Positions 17,654 to 26,021 of a DNA stretch of 64,000 nt are shown here, one piece after another. A program made the position numbers and the translations under genes. This DNA comes from Streptomyces tibetensis (lineage in GTDB: Bacteria; Actinomycetota; Actinomycetes; Streptomycetales; Streptomycetaceae): positions 62,001 through 126,000 of the forward strand of contig NZ_SZVW01000018.1 in the NCBI RefSeq assembly GCF_007655005.1, given 5' to 3'. The stretch's first letter is position 1. Each line of letters opens with the position of its first letter. The notes under the pieces were generated by a model, which did not search any database, was not told where the DNA came from, and worked only from the letters and a program-made list of their open reading frames with translations.

Positions 17654-18946
17654 GTGCGCGTGGTCCAGGACTCCGCGCAGCAGGCACCCTCCGTCACCCC
17701 CGCGACTCCCGCCCGCACGCTCTTGCCGACGATCCTGCCCGCTCTCGCCGTGGGGATCATGTCCAGCCTGGTCCTGGTGGGGGTCGAGGTCGCCGCCGAG
17801 GAACTCCAGGACGTGCTCTGGGGGCCGCTGCCCGACGCGCTGGGGATCGGCAGGTACTCCGTGGCGTGGATGTTCGTGATGCTCTTCGCGACGGGGGTCG
17901 CGGTCGGGTTCGTGGTGTGGAAGGCGCCGGGGCACGCCGGCCCGGATCCGGCGACCGTCGGCCTCGACGCCCCCGTGCTGCCGCCCGTCGTGCTGCCGGG
18001 GCTGGTGCTGGTGACCGCGCTGATGCTGGCCGGCGGGCCCAGCCTCGGCCCCGAGAACCCCATCATCACCGTGAACGTCGCCCTGGCCGCCTGGCTGGGC
18101 GCCCGGCTCGTGCCGCGTGCGCCGGGCCGGGTCTGGCCGGCGCTCGCCGAGGCGGCGACGATCGGCGCCCTGTTCGGCACGCCGGTCGCGGCGGCCCTGG
18201 TGATCTCCGAGGCGCTGGCCGTGCGGGAGACCCGCGGACTGCTCTGGGACAACGTCTTCGCCCCGCTGACCGCCGGCACGGCCGGGGCCCTGACCGCCAC
18301 CCTCATCGACCACCCCAGCTTCGACCTGAACCTGCCCGCCTTCGGCCGGCCGGGCTGGAGCGACCTGTTCGCGGCGGCGGTGATCGCCTCGGTGGCCGCG
18401 CTGCTCGGCATGGCCGCCGTGCGGGCCTTCCCTTACGTGCACGGCGCCTTCCGCCGGCTGCGCCACCCGATGCTGATGCTCCCGGCGGGCGGCCTCGTGC
18501 TGGGCGCCCTCGCGGCCCTGGGCGGCCATCTGACGCTGTTCAAGGGGCTCGACGAGATCGCCGAGCTCGCGAAGAACCCGGACAGCCGGTCGGCCGGGGA
18601 GTACGCCCTGCTGACCGTCGTGAAGCTGGCCGCGCTGCTGGTCGCCGCGTCCTGCGGCTTCCGGGGCGGGCGCATCTTCCCGGCGGTGTTCGTCGGTACC
18701 GCCCTCGGCCTGGGCGCCCACGCCGCGGTGTCCGGGGTGCATCCCTCGATCGGCGTCGCGGCCGCCGTGCTCGGACTGCTGCTGGCCATCACCCGGCAGG
18801 GCTGGGTGAGCCTTTTCGTCGCCGCGGTGCTGGTCGCCTCGCCCGGGATCATCGCCGTCCTCTGCATCGCCTCGCTGCCGGCCTGGCTGCTGGTGACGGG
18901 CCGGCCGCAGATGCAGCTGCGCGCGGACGGCACACCCGTCCGCTGA
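17654..18946 (+). CDS. ClC-family chloride channel/antiporter
   Basis: A 430-residue polytopic protein with ~10 hydrophobic segments. ClC signatures are recognisable but diverged: AGGPSLGPENPIITVN for the first selectivity-filter and GREGP region, GTPVAAALVISEAL, and GFRGGRIFPAVFVGTALG for the GGIFAP-like region. Bacterial ClC proteins are Cl-/H+ antiporters or fluoride exporters; here the gene is followed after 42 nt by glutamate decarboxylase on the same strand. In E. coli a ClC antiporter acts as the electrical shunt for decarboxylase-based acid resistance, so the same role is a good inference. Start GTG 17654; GTG 17660 is possible. No CBS domain. Confidence 0.85.
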   Translation: MRVVQDSAQQAPSVTPATPARTLLPTILPALAVGIMSSLVLVGVEVAAEELQDVLWGPLPDALGIGRYSVAWMFVMLFATGVAVGFVVWKAPGHAGPDPATVGLDAPVLPPVVLPGLVLVTALMLAGGPSLGPENPIITVNVALAAWLGARLVPRAPGRVWPALAEAATIGALFGTPVAAALVISEALAVRETRGLLWDNVFAPLTAGTAGALTATLIDHPSFDLNLPAFGRPGWSDLFAAAVIASVAALLGMAAVRAFPYVHGAFRRLRHPMLMLPAGGLVLGALAALGGHLTLFKGLDEIAELAKNPDSRSAGEYALLTVVKLAALLVAASCGFRGGRIFPAVFVGTALGLGAHAAVSGVHPSIGVAAAVLGLLLAITRQGWVSLFVAAVLVASPGIIAVLCIASLPAWLLVTGRPQMQLRADGTPVR

Positions 18947-18988
18947 CGCCTTCTCCTCCCCCACCCGAACCCACCCCTGGAGGCCCCC

Positions 18989-20395
18989 GTGCCGTTCAGC
19001 GAAGGCACCCCCCGCACCGGCGACCGCCGCCTGTCCGTCAACCCCTTCTACGGTCCGGCCAACCCGCTCGGCGACATGGCCGAGGCGCCGCCCACCCACC
19101 GGCTCCCGGACCAGCCCATCGCCCCGACGACCGCCCACCAGCTGGTGCGTGACGAGCTGATGCTCGACGGCAACGCCCGGCTGAACCTCGCCACCTTCGT
19201 CACCACCTGGATGGAGCCGGAGGCCGGGCTGCTGATGGCGGAGTGCCGGGACAAGAACATGATCGACAAGGACGAGTACCCGCGCACCGCCGAGCTGGAG
19301 CGGCGCTGTGTGGCGATGCTCGCGGACCTGTGGAACGCGCCCGACCCGGCGAGTGCCGTGGGGTGTTCGACGACCGGGTCGAGCGAGGCGTGCATGCTCG
19401 CCGGGATGGCGCTGAAGCGGCGCTGGGCCCAGCGCAACGCCGACCGCTACCCCGGGGCGCGGCCCAACCTGGTGATGGGCGTGAACGTGCAGGTCTGCTG
19501 GGAGAAGTTCTGCAACTTCTGGGAGGTGGAGGCTCGTCTGGTGCCCATGGAGGGCGAGCGGTTCCACCTGGACCCGCAGGCCGCGGCCGAGCTGTGCGAC
19601 GAGAACACCATCGGGGTGGTCGGCATCCTCGGCTCCACCTTCGACGGGTCCTACGAGCCGATCGCGGACCTGTGCGCGGCGCTGGACGGGTTGCGGGAAC
19701 GGACCGGGCTGGACGTCCCGGTGCACGTGGACGGGGCGTCCGGGGCCATGGTCGCGCCCTTCCTCGACGAGGACCTGATGTGGGACTTCCGGCTGCCGAG
19801 GGTGGCGTCGATCAACACCTCGGGGCACAAGTACGGGCTGGTCTACCCGGGCGTCGGCTGGGCGCTGTGGCGGGACGCGGAGGCGCTGCCGGAGGAGCTG
19901 GTGTTCCGGGTGAACTACCTGGGCGGCGACATGCCGACGTTCGCGCTGAACTTCTCCCGGCCGGGCGCGCAGGTCGTGGCGCAGTACTACACGTTCCTGC
20001 GGCTGGGCCGGGACGGCTACCGGGCCGTCCAGCAGGCCGCGCGGGACGTGGCCACGCAGCTGGCCGGGCGGGTCGAGGCGCTCGGCGACTTCCGGCTGCT
20101 GACCCGGGGCGACGAACTGCCGGTGTTCGCCTTCACGACCGCGCCGGACGTGACGGCGTACGACGTCTTCGACGTGTCCCGGCGGCTGCGCGAGCACGGC
20201 TGGCTGGTGCCCGCGTACACCTTCCCGAAGAACCGGGAGGACCTGTCCGTGTTGCGGGTGGTGTGCCGCAACGGTTTCTCCGCGGACCTCGCCGATCTGC
20301 TCGCGCAGGACTTGGAGCGGCTGCTGCCGGACCTGCGCAGGCAGCCGCGCCCGCTGACCGAGGACAGGGGCGCGGCGACCGGCTTCCACCACTAG
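18989..20395 (+). CDS. gadB: glutamate decarboxylase
   Basis: A 468-residue PLP enzyme that converts glutamate to GABA and CO2, consuming a proton. Family features: NLATFVTTWMEPEAGLLM, CSTTGSSEACMLAGMALKRRW for cofactor phosphate binding, VPVHVDGASGAMVAPF with the Asp that contacts the PLP ring nitrogen, and the Schiff-base lysine in INTSGHKYGLVYPG. Length and N-terminus (NPFYGPANPLGDM) match bacterial GadB. Start GTG 18989 has TGGAGG upstream. It is probably co-transcribed with the ClC gene. No Gad antiporter gene is seen nearby. Confidence 0.95.
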   Translation: MPFSEGTPRTGDRRLSVNPFYGPANPLGDMAEAPPTHRLPDQPIAPTTAHQLVRDELMLDGNARLNLATFVTTWMEPEAGLLMAECRDKNMIDKDEYPRTAELERRCVAMLADLWNAPDPASAVGCSTTGSSEACMLAGMALKRRWAQRNADRYPGARPNLVMGVNVQVCWEKFCNFWEVEARLVPMEGERFHLDPQAAAELCDENTIGVVGILGSTFDGSYEPIADLCAALDGLRERTGLDVPVHVDGASGAMVAPFLDEDLMWDFRLPRVASINTSGHKYGLVYPGVGWALWRDAEALPEELVFRVNYLGGDMPTFALNFSRPGAQVVAQYYTFLRLGRDGYRAVQQAARDVATQLAGRVEALGDFRLLTRGDELPVFAFTTAPDVTAYDVFDVSRRLREHGWLVPAYTFPKNREDLSVLRVVCRNGFSADLADLLAQDLERLLPDLRRQPRPLTEDRGAATGFHH

Positions 20396-20452
20396 TAATG
20401 CTTCGTTAGGTTCTGGGCTGTCTGTGGCTGCTCCGAGGGCTGGGCAGGGGGC

Positions 20453-20473
20453 GCCCGCCGGGACTTCGCGGGC
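20453..20473 (-). terminator. hairpin after ABC permease, convergent with gadB
   Basis: GCCCGC (20453-20458) pairs with GCGGGC (20468-20473) around CGGGACTTC. It lies 5 nt beyond the permease stop and between two convergent genes. Confidence 0.45.
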
Positions 20474-20478
20474 ACTCC

Positions 20479-21240
20479 CTAGCGGCTCAGCCGCGCGAAC
20501 CTGCGCACCGCCAGCGGGAAGAACACCGCCAGCAGGGCCAGGGGCCAGACGACCGCGGCCCACGTGTGCCCGGACTCCGTGCCGGGCACACCGAACAGGT
20601 CCCGTACGGCCGTGGCCGTGTGGGACATCGGGTTCCACTCGACGACCGTGCCCAGCCAGCCGGGCATGGAGCCGGGTGCGGCCAGCGCGTTGGAGAGGAA
20701 GCCGACCGGCCAGACAAGGATCTGCACCGCCTGGACCATCTCCGGCTTCCCCGCCACCAGCGCCAGGTGGATGCCGATCCACAGCATCGCGAACCGGAAC
20801 AGGAGCAGCAGGCCCACGGCCGCGAGGAGGGCCGCCGGGCCGCCGCCGGGCCGCCAGCCGAGCGCGGCGCCCACGCCGATGAGCACCATCAGGCCCGCCG
20901 CCGACTGCAGCATGTCGGCGGCCGAACGGCCCACCAGCACCGCCCCGTCGGCCATCGGCATCGATCGGAAGCGGTCGATGACACCCTTGTTCAGGTCCTG
21001 TGTGACGGCGAGCATCGTGCCCTCCAGGCCGAAGGCCATGGTGAGCGCGAGCATGCCGGGGATCAGGTAGTCGCGGTACTCGCCACTCACCCCGCGGCCG
21101 CCGCCGACGAGGTAGCCGAACATCAGCAGCAGCATCACCGGAAAGACCAGGTTGACGACCAGCTGCACCGGCTGCCGTCCCCAGCGGGCGAGTTCCCGGC
21201 GGGTCATGGTCCAGGAGTCGGTCAGGGCGTGCGCGGTCAC
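20479..21240 (-). CDS. ABC-2 type exporter permease (DrrB-like)
   Basis: A 253-residue membrane protein with six predicted helices (QLVVNLVFPVMLLLMFGYLVGG, YLIPGMLALTMAFGLEGTMLAV, AGLMVLIGVGAALGW and others) and the ABC-2 segment NKGVIDRFRSMPMADGAVLVGRS, plus the NPMSHTATAVRDLF signature of DrrB-like drug-efflux permeases. Its GTG start overlaps the ATPase stop (GTGA), so the two are translationally coupled and likely form one exporter. Substrate unknown. Confidence 0.9.
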   Translation of the reverse strand: MTAHALTDSWTMTRRELARWGRQPVQLVVNLVFPVMLLLMFGYLVGGGRGVSGEYRDYLIPGMLALTMAFGLEGTMLAVTQDLNKGVIDRFRSMPMADGAVLVGRSAADMLQSAAGLMVLIGVGAALGWRPGGGPAALLAAVGLLLLFRFAMLWIGIHLALVAGKPEMVQAVQILVWPVGFLSNALAAPGSMPGWLGTVVEWNPMSHTATAVRDLFGVPGTESGHTWAAVVWPLALLAVFFPLAVRRFARLSR

Positions 21241-22187
21241 GCGGTCTCCTTCACTCGGCGGACGTCTCCGGTGAGGTGCAGGAACACCTCGTCCAGCGTC
21301 GGGCGGCGCAGGGCGACGTCCTCCGCCTCGATCCCGGCCTCCCCAAGGGCCCGTACGACCCCGGAGAGGGCCTCCATGCGGTCGGTGACCGGGGCGCTCA
21401 GCAGCCGGCGGTCGGCGTCGACGCTGATCCCGGTCAGCGGCAACAGCGCGACGGCGGCCCCCAGTCGACCGGCGTCGCGCAGGACCACGTCGATGCGGTC
21501 GCCCCCCGTCTCGGCCTTCAGTTCGTCCGCCGTGCCCTCGGCGATGACCCGTCCGGCGTCGACGACCGAGATGCGGTCGGCGAGCTGGTCGGCCTCCTCC
21601 AGGTACTGGGTCGTGAGCAGGACCGTCGTGCCGCCGCCGACCAGGGAGCGGACGGACGACCACACCTCGGCACGGCCGCGTGGATCCAGACCGGTGGTGG
21701 GCTCGTCCAGGAACAGCACCTCCGGCTCGGTGATCAGGGACGCGGCGAGGTCCAGGCGGCGCCGCATGCCGCCGCTGTACTGCCGCACCGCCTTGCGGCC
21801 GGTGTCGGCCAGGCCGAAACGCTCCAGGAGTTCGTCCGCACGTGCGCGTGCCCGCCGCGCGCCCAGGTGGTGCAGCCGGCCGAACAGCTCCAGGTTCTGC
21901 CGTCCGCCGAGCTCCTCGTCGAGCGCGGCGTGCTGGCCGAGCAGGCCGATGCGCAGCCGCACGGCGTAGGCCTCGCGCACCACGTCGTGCCCAGCCACCT
22001 CGATCCGGCCCGCGTCGGGCCGCAGCAGGGTGGACAGGACCCTCACCAGGGTGGTCTTGCCGGCGCCGTTCGGGCCGAGCACGCCATGCACCGTGCCGCG
22101 CGCGACCGTGAGGTCGAGCCCGTTCAGCGCCTTCTTGTCGCCGTACGTCTTCTCCGCGCCTTCGACGGTGATCGCCGCGTCGGCCAC
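21237..22187 (-). CDS. ABC exporter ATP-binding protein (DrrA-like)
   Basis: A 316-residue ATPase. Walker A GPNGAGKTT (near residue 40), Q-loop LLGQHAALDEELGGRQNLELFGRL, signature YSGGMRRRLDLAASL, Walker B VLFLDEPTTGLDP and H-loop-like TTQYLEEAD are all intact; the C-terminal ~90 residues are the DrrA-type extension ending LRRPTLDEVFLHLTG. I start at GTG 22187 because GGGGAGG ends four bases upstream; the longest frame would begin at a TTG inside the operator. Expression is probably repressed by the adjacent PadR protein. Confidence 0.92.
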   Translation of the reverse strand: MADAAITVEGAEKTYGDKKALNGLDLTVARGTVHGVLGPNGAGKTTLVRVLSTLLRPDAGRIEVAGHDVVREAYAVRLRIGLLGQHAALDEELGGRQNLELFGRLHHLGARRARARADELLERFGLADTGRKAVRQYSGGMRRRLDLAASLITEPEVLFLDEPTTGLDPRGRAEVWSSVRSLVGGGTTVLLTTQYLEEADQLADRISVVDAGRVIAEGTADELKAETGGDRIDVVLRDAGRLGAAVALLPLTGISVDADRRLLSAPVTDRMEALSGVVRALGEAGIEAEDVALRRPTLDEVFLHLTGDVRRVKETA

Positions 22188-22201
22188 TAAGCCTCCCCAT
22201 C

Positions 22202-22262
22202 TAGTCAAACTTGACTACAGGCTCGAAGATAACCCTGCCCCAGCCATTCGTCAAACTTGATT
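22202..22262. promoter_or_regulatory. paired operator sites in front of the ABC exporter
   Basis: A 16-bp palindrome TAGTCAA-AC-TTGACTA (22202-22217) and a second, less perfect site with the same core TCAA-AC-TTGA (22251-22260), centres 46 bp apart. They sit between the padR stop and the ATPase start, overlapping the first bases of the intergenic region. Two sites of identical core next to a PadR gene suggest repression of the exporter. Confidence 0.7.
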
Positions 22263-22902
22263 AGTGCTCGTCCCCGGGATGCCGCTCCCCCGTCGCGTAC
22301 GGGTTCTCCTCGCCGTCGGCCAGGACGCCGACGAACGGATCGCCCTCGTCGGCGAAGGTGTAGGCGCCGCCCTCGATGCGCTCGATGAGACCGCGGGTCC
22401 ACTCCCCCTCGGAGTCGGCCGTGTGGACCCACATGTTCATGATCTCGCCGATGTGCCCGAGCTGTTCGGGCCCTTCCTCCGGCACGTAGTGCTCCAGGAC
22501 GGAGGCCCGCCACTGCTCGATCCGCAGGGTCCGCTCCTTCAGCAGCGCCACCGCCTCGGCCCGCGGCAGGTCGACGACGAAGCCGACGGCGGCCGTCTTC
22601 AGGTCCCCGCGCTGGTCGTAGGTGACCAGCGCCTCCCGCAGCAGCCGGAAGTACTCCTCGGTCCCCTGCCCGGTGATCTCGTACTCCGTGCGCGGCGGAC
22701 CGCCGGCCGTCGACGGCGCGATCTCGTGCGCGTGCAGCAGCCCCTGCTTCGCCATCTGCTTCAGCGCGTGGTAGATCGAGCCGGGCTTGGCCGTGGACCA
22801 CTCGTGCGCGCCCCAGTACTCCAGGTCGTTGCGCACCTGGTAGCCGTGGGCCCGCCCGTGCATACGGACCGCGCCGAGCACGAGGAGGCGGATCGTTGAC
22901 AT
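22261..22902 (-). CDS. PadR-family transcriptional regulator
   Basis: A 213-residue protein. The N-terminal winged helix (STIRLLVLGAVRMHGRAHGYQVRNDLEYWGAHEWSTAKPGSIYHALKQMAKQGLL) is typical of PadR, and the long C-terminal half with RAEAVALLKERTLRIEQWRASVLEH resembles the dimerisation helices of the larger PadR group, followed by ~60 further residues rich in Glu and Gly. It starts at ATG 22902, 10 nt after the DinB-like gene, and lies directly upstream of the exporter. Ligand unknown. Confidence 0.9.
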   Translation of the reverse strand: MSTIRLLVLGAVRMHGRAHGYQVRNDLEYWGAHEWSTAKPGSIYHALKQMAKQGLLHAHEIAPSTAGGPPRTEYEITGQGTEEYFRLLREALVTYDQRGDLKTAAVGFVVDLPRAEAVALLKERTLRIEQWRASVLEHYVPEEGPEQLGHIGEIMNMWVHTADSEGEWTRGLIERIEGGAYTFADEGDPFVGVLADGEENPYATGERHPGDEH

Positions 22903-22912
22903 GCGGCCAAGG

Positions 22913-23464
22913 CTATGCCTCGGCCACCACCCGCTGTTCCTCGGCCACCAGCTCGAAGGCCGTCCTGCCGTCCAGGGACTCGCGGATGATGTCGGCGTGA
23001 CCGGCGTGCCGCGCCGTCTCGCGGATGAGGTGCAAGCAGAGCCAGCGGTGGGAGACCCGGCCGTCCGGCGGGAACCAGGGCTGGGCCGGCAGCGCGAACG
23101 TGTCGTCGAGGCTCGGGACCGAGCGGATGTAGGCCTCGGTCTCGGCGGCGACCTTCTCCCAGTAGGCCAGCTGCGACGCGACGGTCTCGCCCTCGACCAG
23201 CTGGAAGCACTCGTGCCAGTTGGTCCGGTCCCGCACGATGGCCGGCGGCTCGCCCTTGGCCAGGGAGACCCACATCTGCTCGACCTCGGCGACGTGCTTG
23301 ACCAGCCCGGCCAGGGACAGCTCACTGGCGCTGGGGCGGGAGCCCGCCTGCTCGTCCGTCAGCCCGAGCACGGCCCGGCGCACGCCGCCGCGCTGCTCGG
23401 CGATGAAGGACAGGAGCGCTCCGCGCTCGTCGCCGTGTGCCTCCGCCGGAACGTGAGTGACCAT
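22913..23464 (-). CDS. DinB-like (DUF664) protein
   Basis: A 183-residue four-helix-bundle protein of the DinB/DUF664 superfamily. Candidate metal histidines are in LAGLVKHVAEVEQMW and IRETARHAGHADIIRE. In actinobacteria relatives include mycothiol-dependent enzymes, so a thiol-transferase role is possible but not shown. The gene is ten bases upstream of padR on the same strand, which suggests one transcript. Start ATG 23464. Confidence 0.88.
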   Translation of the reverse strand: MVTHVPAEAHGDERGALLSFIAEQRGGVRRAVLGLTDEQAGSRPSASELSLAGLVKHVAEVEQMWVSLAKGEPPAIVRDRTNWHECFQLVEGETVASQLAYWEKVAAETEAYIRSVPSLDDTFALPAQPWFPPDGRVSHRWLCLHLIRETARHAGHADIIRESLDGRTAFELVAEEQRVVAEA

Positions 23465-23523
23465 GACCGCCGCCTTTCACCGGGACCGGGGGCCTCTCCC
23501 CCTGACACCGACCAAGCTACGTA

Positions 23524-23552
23524 CCCTTGCGGTCAGGTTCTGTCCGCAAGGG
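23524..23552. promoter_or_regulatory. perfect inverted repeat between aldehyde dehydrogenase and dinB-like gene
   Basis: CCCTTGCGG (23524-23532) and CCGCAAGGG (23544-23552) enclose an 11-nt spacer. It lies 48 nt after the dehydrogenase stop and ~60 nt before the DinB start. It could be a terminator for the first or an operator for the second; no U-run is seen on the minus strand. Confidence 0.6.
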
Positions 23553-23561
23553 CCCGCGCGC

Positions 23562-23606
23562 CGGAAGGCTCTGGAACGGAAGGCTCTGGAACGGAAGGCT
23601 CTAGAA
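23562..23606. repeat. three 15-bp tandem repeats across the aldehyde dehydrogenase stop
   Basis: CGGAAGGCTCTGGAA occurs at 23562 and 23577, and as CGGAAGGCTCTAGAA at 23592-23606. The single G-to-A change in the gene-proximal copy creates the TAG stop; without it, translation would continue through the other two copies in frame (FQSLP units). Confidence 0.9.
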
Positions 23607-25064
23607 CGGGAACCTGCTCCGGCCGTGCTGCACCGAGATCCACTTGGTCGTGGTGAACGAGTCGAGCATGGTGTCGCCGTTGAGCCGGCCGATGCCCGAG
23701 TGCTTCTCACCGCCGAAGGGGACGATCGGCTCGTCGTGCACGGTGCCGTCGTTGACGTGGAACATGCCCGTGTCGATCTGCTGGGCGAACGCCACACCCC
23801 GATCGACGTTCCCGGTGTGGACGGCACCGCTCAGGCCGTAGGGCGTGTCGTTGACGAGCCGTACGGCCTCCTCCTCGCCGTCGAACGGGACGAGGAAGGC
23901 GACCGGCCCGAAGACCTCCTGGCGCAGCAGCGCCGAGTCGGCGGGGACGTCGGTCAGCACCGACGGCTCGACGAGGTTGTCGGTCCGCCCACCGCGCACC
24001 AGGGCCGTGGCGCCCTCGGCGAGGGCCTGCTCGACCACACCGGAGACGGCGTCCGCCTGCGAGGAGTTGATGACCGGGCCGATGACGGTCTCCGGGTCGC
24101 GCGGGTCGCCCGCCTTGAGGGTCTTCACCTTGGCGACGAACTTCTCGGTGAACTCGTCCGCGATCGAACGGTCCACGAGGACCCGGTTGGCGGCCATGCA
24201 GACCTGGCCCTGGTGGACGTAGCGGCTGAAGACCGCCGCGTCGACGGCGTAGTCGATGTCGGCGTCGTCGAGGACCACCAGCGCGCTGTTGCCGCCCAGT
24301 TCGAGGACGGAGCGCTTGAACAGCCGGGCGCAGACGGTCGCCACATGCCGGCCGACCGCGTCGGAGCCGGTGAAGGAGATGACCTTGGGGACCGGGTGCT
24401 CGATGAAGGCGTCGCCGATCTCCGCGATGTCGGTGATGACGACGTTCAGCAGACCGCCGGGCAGCCCCGCGTCCTCGAAGAGCTTCGCGACCAGGGAGCC
24501 GCCGACGATCGGCGTGTTCTGGTGCGGCTTGAGCACCACGGCGTTGCCGAGCGCGAGCGCCGGGGCGACGGACTTGATCGACAGCAGGAACGGGAAGTTG
24601 AAGGGGCTGATCACACCCACGACACCGACCGGCACGCGGTAGACGCGGTTCTCCTTGCCGTCCACCGGCGACGGGATGATCCGGCCCTCGGGGGCCAGCG
24701 CCAGATGGACCGCCTCGCGCAGGAACTCCTTGGCGAGGTGCAGCTCGAAGGCGGCCTTCAGGCGCGTGCCGCCGAGCTCGGCGATGATGGCCTCGGCGAT
24801 CTCGGCCTCGCGCTCCTCGATCAGGCGCAGCGCCTTCTCGAAGACCGCCCGGCGGGCGTAGGGGTTGGTCGCGGCCCACCGCTTCTGGGCGCGGGCCGCC
24901 GCCCGGTACGCCTGATCGACCTCGTCGACCGTGGCTATGGTGATCGACGCGAGCTTCTCGTCGTCGTACGGGTTGAAGTCGATGATGTCCCAGGAACCGG
25001 TACCCGGGCGCCACTCACCGTCGATGTACTGCTGTGCAAGGTCGGTGAAGCAGGACGACGACAT
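23601..25064 (-). CDS. aldehyde dehydrogenase family protein
   Basis: A 487-residue NAD(P)-dependent aldehyde dehydrogenase. Motifs: GVVGVISPFNFPFLLS, SFTGSDAVGRHV for cofactor binding, catalytic Glu in LELGGNSALVVLDDADID, catalytic Cys in HQGQVCMAANRVLV, and EVFGPVAFLVPFD. The sequence resembles the benzaldehyde/vanillin dehydrogenase group, but the substrate cannot be fixed. It begins MSSSCFTDLAQQYIDGEW at ATG 25064. The gene ends inside a 15-bp tandem repeat. Confidence 0.93.
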   Translation of the reverse strand: MSSSCFTDLAQQYIDGEWRPGTGSWDIIDFNPYDDEKLASITIATVDEVDQAYRAAARAQKRWAATNPYARRAVFEKALRLIEEREAEIAEAIIAELGGTRLKAAFELHLAKEFLREAVHLALAPEGRIIPSPVDGKENRVYRVPVGVVGVISPFNFPFLLSIKSVAPALALGNAVVLKPHQNTPIVGGSLVAKLFEDAGLPGGLLNVVITDIAEIGDAFIEHPVPKVISFTGSDAVGRHVATVCARLFKRSVLELGGNSALVVLDDADIDYAVDAAVFSRYVHQGQVCMAANRVLVDRSIADEFTEKFVAKVKTLKAGDPRDPETVIGPVINSSQADAVSGVVEQALAEGATALVRGGRTDNLVEPSVLTDVPADSALLRQEVFGPVAFLVPFDGEEEAVRLVNDTPYGLSGAVHTGNVDRGVAFAQQIDTGMFHVNDGTVHDEPIVPFGGEKHSGIGRLNGDTMLDSFTTTKWISVQHGRSRFPF

Positions 25065-25137
25065 GTGTGATCCCTCGATCCCTGGCAGACCCCTGATCGC
25101 GCCTTCACGATCTGATCACACGTCATCGTACTGATGT

Positions 25138-25181
25138 TTCAGGCGAGTTGGAGGAGTACTTCAGGAGAGCTGGAGGAGGCC
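25138..25181. repeat. 22-bp tandem duplication across the XRE regulator stop
   Basis: TTCAGGCGAGTTGGAGGAGT at 25138 and TTCAGGAGAGCTGGAGGAGG at 25160 are adjacent copies of a 22-bp unit with several mismatches. The TGA stop (25161-25163, minus strand) is in the gene-proximal copy. Confidence 0.75.
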
Positions 25182-26021
25182 CCGCAGAAGGTCCCGGCTC
25201 TCCGACGGGCCCGGGCTGTCGCTCTGGAGCTCCTTGAGCGCCTTCTCGTACTGGGCGACGTCCTCGGCCTTGTCCAGGTACAGCGCGCTGGTGAGCTGCT
25301 CCAGGTACACGACGTCCGACAGGTCGGACTCCGGGAAGCTGAGGATCGTGAACGCGCCACTTTCGCCGGAGTGGCCGCCGAGGCTGAACGGCACCACCTG
25401 GAGCCGGACGTTGGGCCGCTCGGAGATCTCGATGAGGTGCTGGAGCTGGCCCCGCATCACCTCGCGGTCGCCGTACGGGCGGCGCAGGGCGGCCTCGTCC
25501 AGGATGATGTGGAAGTCGGGCGCGCGCTCGTCGAAGAGGTACTTCTGCCGCTCCAGCCGCAGCGCCACGCGGCGTTCGACGTCGGCCTCGCTCGCCCCCT
25601 GCATGCCCCGCCGGACCACCGCGTGGGCGTATGCCTCGGTCTGCAGCAGACCGTGCACGAACTGCACCTCGTACGCCCGGATCAGCGAGGCCGCGCCCTC
25701 CAGGCCGACGTAGGTCGGGAACCAGCTGGGCAGCACGTCCGAGTAGCTGTGCCACCACCCGGCGACATTGGCCTCCTTCGCCAGCGACAGCAGGGAGGCG
25801 CGTTCCTGTTCGTCCGTGATGCCGTACAGGGTGAGCAGGTCCTCGACGTCTCTGGTCTTGAAGCTCACCCGGCCCAACTCCATCCGGCTGATCTTCGACT
25901 CGGAGGCGCGGATCGAATAGCCCGCCGCCTCGCGCGTGATGCCCCGCGCCTCACGCAGTCGCCTGAGTTGTGATCCGAGCAGCATGCGCCGCACCACCGA
26001 TCCCGGCTCTCCCGCGCTCAC
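25161..26021 (-). CDS. XRE-type regulator with DUF5753 domain (WhiJ-like)
   Basis: A 286-residue protein. An N-terminal helix-turn-helix (LRRLREARGITREAAGYSIRASESKISRMELGRVSFK, ~residues 18-55) is joined to a DUF5753 domain (YVGLEGAASLIRAYEVQFVHGLLQTEAYAHAVVRRG ... FTILSFPESDLSDVVYLEQLTSALYLDKAEDVAQYEKALKEL). This is the WhiJ architecture, found in Streptomyces beside small DUF397 proteins and anti-sigma-like ATPases. I chose GTG 26021, nine bases after GGGGAGG, over the TTG at 26039. Likely a repressor of the linked genes or of itself; inference from the family. Confidence 0.92.
   Translation of the reverse strand: MSAGEPGSVVRRMLLGSQLRRLREARGITREAAGYSIRASESKISRMELGRVSFKTRDVEDLLTLYGITDEQERASLLSLAKEANVAGWWHSYSDVLPSWFPTYVGLEGAASLIRAYEVQFVHGLLQTEAYAHAVVRRGMQGASEADVERRVALRLERQKYLFDERAPDFHIILDEAALRRPYGDREVMRGQLQHLIEISERPNVRLQVVPFSLGGHSGESGAFTILSFPESDLSDVVYLEQLTSALYLDKAEDVAQYEKALKELQSDSPGPSESRDLLRGLLQLS

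Noticed and set aside
16799..20782. Minus-strand open frame through tipA into the ClC and gadB genes
   Set aside because: Only the last 254 codons (tipA) are real; the rest is antisense of the ClC and gadB genes.
17654..25064. Secondary-metabolite cluster suggested by DrrAB-like exporter, SARP and TipA
   Set aside because: No synthase, synthetase, precursor peptide or tailoring set; the regulators are stand-alone.
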